From Hirsutella rhossiliensis (Eukaryota > Ascomycota > Sordariomycetes > Hypocreales > Ophiocordycipitaceae): a DNA stretch of 64,000 bases. Made by a program: the position numbers and the translations under genes. The DNA lies in assembly GCF_020360975.1 (NCBI RefSeq), contig NW_025408679.1:682001-746000 (forward strand), read 5' to 3'. The notes beneath the pieces are model-generated. The model was not told where the DNA came from. It did not search any database and was given only the letters and a program-made list of their open reading frames with translations. This document shows positions 21,986 through 31,992 of this stretch, piece by piece (positions within the stretch are counted from its first letter, which is position 1; each line of letters starts with the position of its first letter).

Positions 21986-22609
21986 GCTGCTCGAGCGCAG
22001 TGCTTCTTGGCTCACCACTGCCGTGTAAGCGACGCGGTGGAACGGATGAAGATGCCAACCGAAGGAGATGCTTAGAGAGCGACGATGCGGTCCTTGGCGC
22101 AGCTGCTTCTCGAGAAGAGGCGAAGAGAAATAAATGCTGATGGCGGCGACATGACAAGCGATGCCCAAAACTCTGCGGAAATGTTTGTTAACCAGAGGCA
22201 GACGGCATCACGCTTTCTGGCAATTACACGCCGGGTGCCTGGCCCATTACAGAAGCCACAGTGTTATTGTACAGTGCGGTAATAGTATTACTGTCTGATC
22301 GTCTCCGCGCACGGGCCTCGTGGTCGGCAGTTTGATGTGTCTTGGCGCACGTGACCTTCGGGGGTTTCGTGCCCTACGTCCCAGGATATTTGCCTTTACC
22401 TCGTAGCTCTTCTCCCCGCTTCCTCCCAATTGCCCTTCATCCAAACACGATTCTCATCCACGAACAAGTGAGTGCCGCCTCCCCTTGCCTCCGGGCGAGG
22501 GGCCTCGATGGAAGGCAATTGACTATGTATGCAATCCTGCAGCATAGTCAGATGCCTCCGATTTCCTTGCCATGGCTGCGCTAACGAATAAGCAGCTCAA
22601 TCGTTCAAG
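21986..22609. promoter_or_regulatory. Bidirectional promoter, FHA kinase and rpl41
   Basis: 624 bp between two divergent start codons. It includes a CACGTG E-box-like site near 22348 and a 5'-UTR intron of rpl41 at 22468-22595. The donor is GTGAGT, CTAAC lies at 22581-22585 and the acceptor is GCAG, 14 bp before the start codon. The intron call rests on consensus sites only. Confidence 0.55.
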
Positions 22610-22744
22610 ATGAGAGCCAAATGGAGGAAGAAGCGCGTTCGTCGCCTCAAGCGCAAGAGAAGAAAGATGAGAGCCAGATCGTGAGTGCTCTCGACATCTG
22701 CTGTTGACCGTTGCATTGATCGCTGACAACCCCACAGCAAGTAA
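22610..22744 (+). CDS. rpl41: Large-subunit ribosomal protein eL41
   Basis: A 25-residue, almost entirely Arg/Lys peptide of the 60S subunit, starting MRAKWRKKRVRRLKRKRRK and ending MRARSK. The yeast and animal proteins are also 25 residues, with the same MRAKWRKKR opening. Exon 1 is 22610-22680, intron 22681-22737 (GTGAGT to CACAG, 57 bp), exon 2 22738-22744. The intron splits the serine codon, so the last exon holds only one base of Ser, the Lys codon and TAA. In the ribosome eL41 lies at the subunit interface as one helix. The gene is short enough to be missed by ordinary ORF calling. Confidence 0.95.
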
Positions 22745-23699
22745 ACGCCCAAACTTCAACCTGACTTGGACGCATCTTTCATGAGTTTGCGATGCCACGC
22801 GCCTGAAACGCACGAAGCCGGGAATCGAACAGCACAGCTACCAGGAGTCTCTCGGATGGGCCATTGATTACATTTACTTGCAGCAATGGCGTCGTCGCTG
22901 GGGGACTAGGTCTTGGTGGCTTGCGCAGCCCTGGTGTAGGACACGATGGCCGCGGTGAGAGATGGGCAATGGACAAGCTATCGGTCGGGTTAGAATTGGG
23001 GGTTTTTTTTTGATCGCCCTCGAGGCGCGGAGCAAGCTGCCACGGACGGCGCACGTTGGGAACCTGTAATAGGCACCGTTTGACAATGAAATGCAGGCCT
23101 TTGCTTCGCCAACGAGCTTTCAATGCCTCGAATGACATGACACACCCTTGAATGTTACACCGCCGTCGAATACAGGCACTTGTGGAGATTGGGGGAAATT
23201 TCTTCACGCCTAGACCAATAATGAGGTTGAGGTCGTGGAAAATCGACTGCTCTTGAAGCTCAAGCATGACCTCTTGTGAGCTACTCGCGGTGGAGAACAT
23301 TTGACCTCGGTTCACACAAGCCCAGCGATGCCAGAGAGGACCCTGCAGATGGCTCGCGCCGTCGTTGTCTCGGGCTGCTTTTCTTTTCCCATGGAGCTCG
23401 TCGGAGTAGTGCCCAAGATTGTTTGGCATGTAATACCCCTCATCCTTCTTGTATAGCAGCCGCCATAGTGTCTCTGCTCGCGGATACCGAGCCGCCTGTA
23501 AACCGGCCGTAGTTATGGTGGCTCCCTGTCTCTCACCGCCCCCACCTCAGGTACAGTACCAACTCTCCCACCCTCCACTCTCTCCACCTCCACTGACAAA
23601 CCGGCAGAACCCAAATTTTTCCCGCAGAACAATCGAAACTAGCAGCGCATCACAGCTGGCTTCGTCACCAACCAAGCACAACACATACTCCCACAAACA
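22745..23699. other. Intergenic, rpl41 3' region and RPA49 promoter
   Basis: 955 bp. A 216-codon minus-strand frame (23429-22779) spans most of it, but it resembles no family and is not called. The rpl41 3' UTR is expected in the first part. Confidence 0.5.
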
Positions 23700-25156
23700 A
23701 TGGCCGAGGCGGGCAGCAAGAAGCGCAAGAGGGATGGCGAAGCATCCGGCAAGCCCAAGAAGAAGGTCGTCCTGGATGCGCCCCCGTCAACAGCGACCGT
23801 CTCGTCCATCTTGCGGCCGAAGCTCTGTCCGCCCGTGATTGGTACGGCTGGCCGTTGATTCATCGTCGTCAGGGTCCGAATGCTGACACTTTCTAGCCAC
23901 TACACCGGGCATTGAGCTCCCGCAGAAGCTGCTTTTCCGTTCCTATCAACCCAGAGCCGATCCCAAAGCCAAGTCGAAGCACGGCAAACAGACCGATGCC
24001 CAGGAGCTGTTACTCCATTCCACCGCACATCATAGCCTGGAATACACCGGGACAGAGGAGGCGCCACGAGGATCAAAACCTCTGCTCAATCACTATCTGG
24101 GCATCTACGATCCGAGCACCGGGAAGCTGGAGGTGATTGAAGCCAAGAAGATGGTGGTCCGTGGCCAGGTGCGCTCAAGGCAAGAGGCGGCTGTATCTGC
24201 CAAGGAGAACGAGGCCAAGCAGGTGAGTTTACATGTTGAATCCCGCGGTTTCGACTCGCGAGGGCTAATATCATCGCCTGCTACAGAGTGCCATGGAGCG
24301 CAAGACGGATCTCGGACAGACATTCGGTACCAAAAAGGCCAAGAAGGCTATCCGCGAGAACGTGCTTAATGCCATCGCTCCGCTCAAGAAGGCGGGAGAC
24401 GCAACCATGACAAAGATTGACAACGCCTCCCGCGCCATGCTCAGCTCCGTCGGCGCAGTCACTTCCCTGATGGCCACGCGCGAGGAACTGCAGACAGCCG
24501 TCGACGAGGCCAAGCCCGTGCCCAAGGCAAACCTCGAGGCGACCAGTGCAAGCGACGTCTACGATCCAGAAGTCATCATCGGGGGCGACATCCTCAGCCT
24601 TGTTCCCATCCGGGAGTGGCAAGAAAAGGCACGTCGCAAAGAAGGGGTCCAGGTCCCGTCGCGGTTCGTTGCCACGAGAATCAACGCCCTTGCGGTTGAT
24701 GATGACACCATCACTCGACTGCGAGTGCTGCGATACCTCGATCTGGTGCTACGATTTTTCTTCTTTTCCAAGGAAGGGAGGCAAAGGGGGACCAGGCGAG
24801 TGCCGTCTCCGGACAAACTCCGTGAGCTGATGGCAGGGATACCCGACGCCGTGATTGAGAACATTCGGCGCAAATTCTCGGACGCGGGAACGTTGAGGAA
24901 GTTCCACGTCGACCTGCTCATCACACATTGCTGCGCCTTTGCTTTTATTGTCGATAACTTTGAGGTGTGCACAAAGGAGTTGCGGGAGGACCTGAAACTG
25001 GGCGAGGATAGGGAAATGAACCAATACTTCCACGAGGTTGGCGGACGAGTCAAGCGAATCAACAACAAGGAACTGGGGCAGTCGTGGTGTGTGGCAAAAC
25101 TCGAGTTGCCGTTGGACTTCCCCAAGCAGAGACGGATTGCTCCACGACGGCGGTAG
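23700..25156 (+). CDS. rpa49: RNA polymerase I subunit RPA49
   Basis: Subunit of RNA polymerase I that, with RPA34.5, supports initiation and elongation on rDNA. Exons 23700-23841, 23897-24222, 24287-25156 (introns 55 and 64 bp); 445 residues. The N-terminus carries KKRKRDGEASGKPKKK, a nuclear signal. Residues 48-160 form the dimerisation module with YTGTEEAPRG and LLNHYLGIYDPSTGKLEV, typical of A49. A middle linker (SAMERKTDLGQTFGTKKAKKAI) leads to the C-terminal winged-helix region, with ARRKEGVQVPSRFVATRINAL and the DLLITHCCAFAFIVDNFEV helix. The protein's total length is usual for the family. Its ATG lies about 0.96 kb downstream of rpl41 on the same strand. Confidence 0.92.
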
Positions 25157-25888
25157 AGTGGGAGAAGATAGCTGTGGACGGGACGAGGTGAGCCTGCGAC
25201 GAGCCTGAGGCCTGAACCGCCGTGTTCCCGGGAAACCAACGTTGCTGAGCATTTGCCATAGATAGAGCGATGACTACAGGCGCCAGCGTCTACGACGAGG
25301 CTGATTGTGTTGTGCCGCTGTTGTTGCACGCCGACATGGTGGTTGATGATGAATATGGAAGTAGCTGAAAACGGAGCATCATGACTTATAAACTGGCTTC
25401 TTCTCGTAAACAGGGCAATTGAAATGACACGGAGCCATCCTTGGCGTCGCAGCTTTTTTTATTGCCAGGCGGCAAAAGGGGGAACAGCTGCCGCAAGGGC
25501 CCGAAAAAAAGACTCTTGACAGTCAGGGCTCCTGTCATTGAATGGGTTCGATTCCTCGTTGACAGAAAGTAGATTTTGCATCAACGAAGAATTAAAACGC
25601 CCTCTGTCAGGCCAATCGAGACCCCCCTTCGCGTGTATGACAGGCAAGGACGAAATGTGGGCCGCGAATCATGCCCACGTTTCTAATGCGCGCCCATCGT
25701 TCATGCGGACGCCTCTGTCGTGCTGTGTGCTGGCGAGCAAAATAAGAGGAGAAGAAGGGGGCGCATGAGTGAAGATGAAGATGCAATCATGAAAGAACAA
25801 GACGAAAGAGACCGATGATGTGTGTGTGAGAGAGAGAGAGAGAGAGTGAGAGAGAGAGAGTGTGTGTGAGAGAGAGAGAGTGTGAGAG

Positions 25889-25928
<40 letters not shown>

Positions 25929-26490
25929 AGAAAAGGTCGAACGATGGGTTAGCTGATGACGAACAAGGCCGCGCACCCGTCTCTCGGCGCTCGACGCTTT
26001 GGTAGAGGCCTTGGCTTCGTCGGCATTGCGGTGGGCGGTGGAGACATGGTTGGGGGTTCCCGACCGCCGCCATTTCATCCCATGGCCCGCAACTGGTTCC
26101 TGGGACGGCAGGTAGAATGTCGTGGGACGCTGCGCTACTCAGCTCCCCACGTCTGACTCGGCGGCGCCGCCCTGGAAACCCTTGCGGTTCATCGTCCCAT
26201 GATTGGGCTGTCCTTCGCGGGTCGCCAGGTGAAGTTTCGCTGCGCGTGAGTCCTGACTCGCCACGTCGGCGGCCCGCATGGCTGGCGTCAGCTATCTATA
26301 ATATCATTCCAGCCCCTCTCTCTCCAACAATGGCCAACAAGCTTGAGCGAACTTCTTTTTCACAGGTTCCTCAAAAGGCCGCGTTCCCCTCGTCGCTAGA
26401 AACTGTCTCTTCATCTCTGCAAGATAGCTATGCACCTCTCCACTCTTGCGTGGAATCACTGCTCGACAGCAATCGACGATAACCTCGACC
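25157..26490. other. Intergenic, RPA49 3' region and promoter of secreted-protein gene
   Basis: 1.33 kb. Besides the GA/GT array listed separately, no gene is apparent. Short frames here lack family features. Confidence 0.55.
25819..25929. repeat. GA/GT microsatellite
   Basis: About 110 bp of GA dinucleotides with TGTGTG interruptions, strictly purine-pyrimidine biased by strand. It lies between RPA49 and the secreted-protein gene. Confidence 0.95.
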
Positions 26491-27089
26491 ATGAAGCTCC
26501 TCCCCGGCCTCGCATTCCTCGTGGGTGTAGCTCCCGCCGCGCAGCTGCAAGGGCAGAAGCCCCTGACCGGCGGTATGCCCCCCTTGCCCCCGGCTGTCCA
26601 ACCCCAGACGCTAATAGACAACCACCAGGGACCGACTTCAAGCCATGGATGCCGCCGGCAGGAGCCCTAAGCGATCGCGAGTTTGAGCGCCTCTGCGGGA
26701 CCATGATGTCCGAGTCGAACCCGCGCTACCTCACCGAGGGCTGCCAGGGCACGGCCGAGTGGTGCCTCGGCAGGCTGTACGCCGCGGGCGAGTTCGACGG
26801 CCCCGAGACATGCCTGGCCAGCCGACGACGGAAGCCGTGGCGGGACCCGGCGCCGTTCGACGTCGCCGAGCGGCGGTGCGCCAACCCGCGGGCCGAAGAG
26901 TGTGTCGGCACGGAGAGGTGGTGCAGCGAGCAGCTCTGGAACGGCACGGGCGACTTGTTCAGCGGGCCCAAGCCGTGCCTGGCGAGCCGGGAGCCCAAGC
27001 CGAGGACTGTCGCTCGGCCCAAGCGAGACGTGGTCCGCGAGACGTGGGCCGAGTCTGTGCCCGTGTCCAGGGGCCGCGGACGAGCTTGA
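26491..27089 (+). CDS. Small secreted protein with duplicated cysteine module
   Basis: Exons 26491-26572 and 26629-27089, intron 56 bp with GCTAATA branch site; 180 residues. The first 17 residues (MKLLPGLAFLVGVAPAA) form a likely signal peptide. The mature part has eight cysteines in two similar modules: C50-C66-C73-C89 and C111-C119-C126-C144. Each module contains C-x-G-T-x-x-W-C, then GP-x-x-CLASR and a KP. Dibasic sites follow the modules (RRRK at 93-96, KR near 160) and an NGT sequon is at 132. No known family is recognised. Size, secretion signal and paired cysteines fit an effector-like or antimicrobial secreted protein, which is only inference. The upstream ATG at 26430 gives a different frame entry without a signal peptide, so splicing from 26491 is preferred. 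Confidence 0.7.
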
Positions 27090-28101
27090 CGGCTATACGA
27101 GAGAGAGGGATGCGCGTTCCATATCTGGCGTCTTGCAGGGACCGGCATGACGAGCGGCGGGCAAAGGAGCTGGACAACAAAGGTTCACCCACGACTGTTG
27201 GGTATCACCAGCCGATTCGCAGCTCCGGGAGTGACGCCTCAGCCGAGTCCCTCGCGGCAGCTTCCGCAACAACGCCCGCCGTTGACGACCCTGACAGTAC
27301 CCTACTGCGAGACGGGCCGGGACTCGACCGGCTGGCTCATGCTGCAAGGCCCTCTTACCTTGCTCGCTTGGGCATCGACTCTCCGTCCACTGCCGTCATC
27401 TGAAAAAGGTTAAAAAGTACCATGGGATCCAGTTCCGTCCGGGCTCGGTATGACCAGCGAGGGACCACAGGGAACGTGGGCCGAAGACAGGCGCCCCACC
27501 TTCAGAGAACGGATGGAATTGCCAGCGGGCGGCCTGCGCTGATGCGAGCGGCCCCGGTGTCACTGCGCTTTGCAGATGCCGTCGGTCTAATTTTCCCACC
27601 ATAGCAAGGCAGAGGTGAGGAGGAAGGTGGGAGACACGTTGAATCCCGTACCCAAACACCGGGCCGAGGATCCCGGGCACGCAAACCGGCCTGAGGGGAG
27701 CTTGCTGAATAATTGGCTGCAGCTGGGCAGGTTTGACAGCACCAAAATCGGTACCTAGAATACAAGCAAGAACCCTCACGATGTCTTGTAACTGATTAGT
27801 TGCCTTTCCGTGCCTTGCCGCCAGACCTCGGCTCGTCCATCTGCGCATTCGGGGTAGTTAAGAAGCTTTCCCGTGCAGCAAATACCACTGCTTCCACCCA
27901 TTGACCGCCATATCTGTTCTGTGCTGCTCCATAATATTACTTGTGCTTCCATTCAAAGCCATTGCACGAACGCCCGAGAACGAACGGCCCCTCTCCCGTT
28001 CCGGCCTGCCAGGTGCGTTGCTTCAGCCCTGACGACGACGGCGGCGGAATCAAGCATCTCGAAGCCACCCCATCAACAGGCCTCCGTGCAGTACAAAACC
28101 G

Positions 28102-28140
<39 letters not shown>

Positions 28141-28195
28141 TCGAGACAGGCAAGAAAACGAGGAATCAAGGCAAGACAGGCAACAATAACCCACC
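27090..28195. other. Intergenic region with GT/GA leader
   Basis: 1.1 kb without a supported gene. The last 100 bp, probably the 5' UTR of the isomerase gene, contain a GT run (28101-28121) joined to a GA run (28122-28140). Confidence 0.6.
28101..28140. repeat. GT-GA compound microsatellite
   Basis: A pure GT tract of about 10 units changes directly to a GA tract of about 9 units, 55 bp before the isomerase start codon, so it is probably transcribed. Confidence 0.95.
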
Positions 28196-29124
28196 ATGGC
28201 ACAGCAGCCCGGTGACTCCGTCATCAGCCTCGAGTACCGCGGACGCGTCGCCGTCATCACCATCGACAACGACAGCAAGCTCAACGCCCTCACCCAGCCG
28301 CAGTACTACGACCTGGCCCGCAAGCTGCACCTGGTCTCGACGCGCGACGACGTCTTTGTCACCGTCATCCTGGCAAAGGGCCGCTACTTTTCCGCGTATG
28401 GTCCCCCCCCATCCCCCCTCTTCTTCCTCGGCTGCATTCGACGGGCACGAGTAGACGAATCAAGGCATGAAACTGACCTAGCCGTCTTCTCCTCAGCGGT
28501 GCCGACGTCAGCATCTCCCGAGCCGCCTCCGACTCCCCCGACGACTCCCACCGCCTCTGGCTCACCACCTTCGCCGCCTTCAACCTCAACATCACCCATG
28601 CCTTTGCCACTCACCCAAAGATCCTCGTCGTCGGCCTCAACGGCCCCGTTATCGGCCTCTCCGCCGCCCTCATCTCCTTTGCCGACTTCATCTACGCCGT
28701 GCCCCACGCCTTCCTGCTTACCCCCTTCTCCTCCATCGGCCTCGTCGCAGAGGGCGGCGCCTCGCGCGCAATGGTCCACCGCCTCGGCCCCGCAAGGGCA
28801 AACGAGGCCCTCATCATGAGCAAACGCCTCACTGCCCGCGAGCTCGAGACCTGCGGCTTCGTCAACCAGATTTTCCCCTTTGACAAGGGCGACGATGCCG
28901 CCTTCAGGGCCAAGGTCTTGCACGAGGTCGACGAGAGGCTGGGCGACCATCTTAATGGTGAGAGCATGCTGGGCATCAAGAAGCTTATCCGGGGCCCGGA
29001 AATGAACCTCATTCACTCGCAAAACGTCCACGAGGTCTTTGCCGGCATCGACCGCTTCGTCAAGGGCATCCCCCAGGAAGAATTCCGCAAGCTCGCCAGC
29101 GGCGAGAAGAGACATAAGCTGTGA
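28196..29124 (+). CDS. Peroxisomal delta3,delta2-enoyl-CoA isomerase-like protein
   Basis: Shifts double bonds of unsaturated acyl-CoAs from position 3 to 2, so that they can enter beta-oxidation. Exons 28196-28395 and 28497-29124, intron 101 bp; 275 residues. Crotonase fold: oxyanion-hole segments FSAGADVS (65-72) and GLNGPVIGLSAAL, and a glutamate at 152 in GLVAEGG. This glutamate aligns with the catalytic Glu of yeast Eci1. The C-terminus is HKL, a peroxisomal PTS1 like the HRL of yeast Eci1. The region MLGIKKLIRG also follows Eci1. Dienoyl-CoA isomerase and other hydratases are alternatives; the single glutamate and C-terminal block favour Eci1. COG1 is convergent, its stop lying 135 bp away. 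Confidence 0.85.
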
Positions 29125-29258
29125 TTTCGGCCGCCTGTCGGCGCGATTCGTCTCATGTCTGAGAATAGTGTGTCATGTAGATTGACTGCCTCCCTATCGC
29201 CGAGGACACTTGAGGCAGCCTTGAACAGCGGTAGACCCCTGCTCACCTGCTCGCCCCT

Positions 29259-31700
29259 TCATGCCAACAGTCCAAAGAGCAAGCTTGTGCGCTGCCAATA
29301 GTCCTGCGAAGCCCTGACAACGCGCTGCCGGGAGGGCCCGTCTTCGAGGCCTGACTGCTCAACCATGTTCGATTCGATGGATCTGAGGTCCTCGGACGCC
29401 GATCCAGATATGTTTCCGACGCAGCATAGTAAGAAAGAGACGTCAAAATGCCATTGGACGGCAATGTCACGGACCTGACTGGCGCTTAGCACAGCGCCTT
29501 GCTCCCTCGCCTCGGCCTCTGTGTCTCCCTTTCCATCTTCCTGGGCCTCGCTTTTGTGCTCTGTGTCGCCATCTTTCTGGCTACATTCCTGATCTTCACT
29601 CGTCATGCCGTCGTCTTTGCCCGTGTCTGCCATCTTGCTGGACGACAGGCCAGACAGCTCTCTCTGCCACACATCGCGCAGGCGTCCACACGTATGCCTC
29701 TTCAACGCCGTCACCGCCTCCGCGCTCCACAGGTCGATCCCCGCATCCGCCATCGCCAGAGAGAGCGTCTGGAGAAATCGGAAGATGCCCGGCGAAGGCT
29801 GGTTCGGCAGCGGCGGCTCCCCCTCCCACAGGAGCCTCCCCGTCAACTCTCTGTCGGACAAGAAAGTAGCCGCGAAGTCGTCCAGGGCCGTCGCCGATAC
29901 GTGGGCCACGACGCTGCTGTGTAGGCTGGGGACGAGGGCGAGCCCAAAGTCTTTGATGGCCGGGCGCTCGGGCAGCTGGGCGCGGACGTCGCGGAGGATC
30001 CGAATCATGTACATGGCGATGGGGCCGTTCGCTGGTCCCTCTGAACTTTCTCGCCACAGCTTGCCGAGCTGCTCCTCGAGCTCTTGGAATGCCGTGTCTA
30101 GGGCTGCGTCGAGCTTCTCTTGGAGCTTGCGGGGGTCGTCATTGCTCAAGACCTGCTGTCTCGCTTCAATGGTTTCCTCGTCCTCAATCTCGTCGTAGTC
30201 ATTGTCCCACCGCTGCCGTCTCAGCTGCTCCACGGCGTCCCTGACGTCGTCAATGACATGAACCCACGAGCTGTAGCTGTGTACCGCCTTAGAAACGGGG
30301 TCGCTGCGGCCGTACAGCCGAGACACGACCTCCTGCACAAACGGCGCAGCACCCTTGGACAGCGCCGCGTCGTAGCCATCCTCGTCCCACAGCCCGGGGA
30401 CCTGATCCGTAACCCCCTGCTGCCACGCCTCGAGCGTCGCCTTGACTTCTGACCCGACCAGGCGCAGTTTCGTCACCTTGGTCTCTAGCACAGCGAGCAT
30501 GCGTGAGTTGATGGCATCTCGCAAGTCGTCTTGCATCTCCAGCGGATCAAACCCCTTGGCCCTGCCCCCCTCTCGGATCCAGAGCTGTAGCACCCGAGTG
30601 CGGAGGTCCAGGATCGACTTGAGCTCCGTCATCCGCTCAAGCGTCTTCTTCAAGCCCTCGAGAATGATCTGGCCGCCCTTGTCAGCCCACTCGGCAAGCT
30701 TGTCCCTGGCCAGCTTCCCGTCCAGGTCGTCATGGCGGACGAAAGGCATAAAGTATCTGATTTCTTCGCTGCACCAAGTTGCAGACACGTCGAGGTGAAG
30801 ACCCTCGAGCCCCCTGAGAGACGAATCATCCAGTAGTGGATGGCTCTTCAGGTTGCCTAGCGCCGGTGACAGCTTGCCCGGAACCAGAAATTGGACTTCG
30901 AGGATAGTTCCCGTGTAAAGACTCAAGCTGTGAATGACGTCTTCCGTGGTCGGAGAGGGCATGCCCTCGTCTCGTATAAACGCCAGCGCCATGGCCTCCT
31001 CCCTGGCGGAAAGAAAATATCGCAGGACGTCCCTCGCCCCCGAGCTGGTCACAAGACTGTAGGCGCAGAGCGCTTTGAGCACGTCATCCCTCTCGGTGCC
31101 GTCGTCTGCCTTGTCCAGAATCTTGCGCACACAGCTCAGGAGGCGGCGACGCATGGTGGCCATGGCCCTGCGTGCCGTTTCCAGGCGACGCTTTACGCTC
31201 TCGTCGGATGTTTCTTCGCCCAGGCTCTTGATCAGCAAGCGGCCCAGAACCCACACCTTGGTCGCCAACACCAGTCTTTGCCCCCTCTTGACCCCGTCGT
31301 CGACGCCACCCTGTCCCTTGAGTATCCTGCCAACCATGAGCCCGCACGCGTCCAGCAGCTGCAACCTCACGGCTATGCCTGTATCCGGATTATGGCCACT
31401 GACCACGAACTCCGCCAGCCCCTTGGCCTTTGCGGAAACGACGCTTCGGCCGCAGCGCCCGCCCATATTGCCCAGCAGTTCCTGGACTCGGTCGTTGTCG
31501 CCTCGCATCTGGACAATCGTATCGGCGGTGCCGAGCAGCTCGCGATACGAGCCGCCGACCTGTGAGCGCAGACGGCTCGCCTTCTCTTCGATCTGGACAC
31601 TGAGCGCGTTGTGCATGGAGCGGATCTGCGGGAGGGTGTGCTTTGCCGAGAAGATCTGGGCCGACGACGTGAACGTCGACGGATCAGGAACGGAAGCCAT
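29259..31700 (-). CDS. cog1: Conserved oligomeric Golgi complex subunit 1
   Basis: Part of the COG tethering complex, which holds retrograde vesicles to the Golgi and so keeps glycosylation enzymes in place. Single-exon, 813 residues. The N-terminal Vps51/COG1 segment is clear: AQIFSAKHTLPQIRSMHNAL, then EKASRLRSQVGGSYRELL and DTIVQMRGDNDRVQELL. It is a helical region that joins the other lobe-A subunits. The remainder is helical and weakly conserved, with acidic, low-complexity SQKDGDTEHKSEAQED near residues 700-730. Length is between yeast (about 417) and human (about 980), usual for filamentous fungi. It is transcribed in the same direction as UTP3, whose stop lies 292 bp upstream of this start. 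Confidence 0.9.
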   Translation of the reverse strand: MASVPDPSTFTSSAQIFSAKHTLPQIRSMHNALSVQIEEKASRLRSQVGGSYRELLGTADTIVQMRGDNDRVQELLGNMGGRCGRSVVSAKAKGLAEFVVSGHNPDTGIAVRLQLLDACGLMVGRILKGQGGVDDGVKRGQRLVLATKVWVLGRLLIKSLGEETSDESVKRRLETARRAMATMRRRLLSCVRKILDKADDGTERDDVLKALCAYSLVTSSGARDVLRYFLSAREEAMALAFIRDEGMPSPTTEDVIHSLSLYTGTILEVQFLVPGKLSPALGNLKSHPLLDDSSLRGLEGLHLDVSATWCSEEIRYFMPFVRHDDLDGKLARDKLAEWADKGGQIILEGLKKTLERMTELKSILDLRTRVLQLWIREGGRAKGFDPLEMQDDLRDAINSRMLAVLETKVTKLRLVGSEVKATLEAWQQGVTDQVPGLWDEDGYDAALSKGAAPFVQEVVSRLYGRSDPVSKAVHSYSSWVHVIDDVRDAVEQLRRQRWDNDYDEIEDEETIEARQQVLSNDDPRKLQEKLDAALDTAFQELEEQLGKLWRESSEGPANGPIAMYMIRILRDVRAQLPERPAIKDFGLALVPSLHSSVVAHVSATALDDFAATFLSDRELTGRLLWEGEPPLPNQPSPGIFRFLQTLSLAMADAGIDLWSAEAVTALKRHTCGRLRDVWQRELSGLSSSKMADTGKDDGMTSEDQECSQKDGDTEHKSEAQEDGKGDTEAEAREQGAVLSASQVRDIAVQWHFDVSFLLCCVGNISGSASEDLRSIESNMVEQSGLEDGPSRQRVVRASQDYWQRTSLLFGLLA

Positions 31701-31992
31701 TGCGGCGGCGATGGAAGTTGAAGCTGCACGCGATCAAGTATCCAACGTGCGTCTTGTTTGCCGCGTTTGGTGTCGACTTCGGCGGTCAACGCATATGCCA
31801 GCAAGCTCGGGGCCTGGAGATGCGTGGAGTCGAAAGACGGTGATGTGGAATTTCCAGGTGGGGCATTTGGACATTTTTCTGGGTTGCATCTGCTCTACGC
31901 CAACGCTTCAAAGGGAAAAAAAAGGAACAAGTCCAAGAAAGTCAACGCAGCCCGCCAGATTGCAGCAATATTTATTAAGCAAGCCCTTTCCC

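Noticed and set aside
22800..22870. tRNA-like GTTCGATTCCC on the minus strand
   Set aside because: The stem beside the T-loop does not pair and no D-arm or acceptor stem is found.
22779..23429. 216-codon minus-strand frame
   Set aside because: No family features or codon bias; probability of chance frames this long is appreciable at this GC content.
25535..25575. tRNA-like GGGTTCGATTCC on the plus strand
   Set aside because: Only two base pairs around the loop; no cloverleaf upstream.
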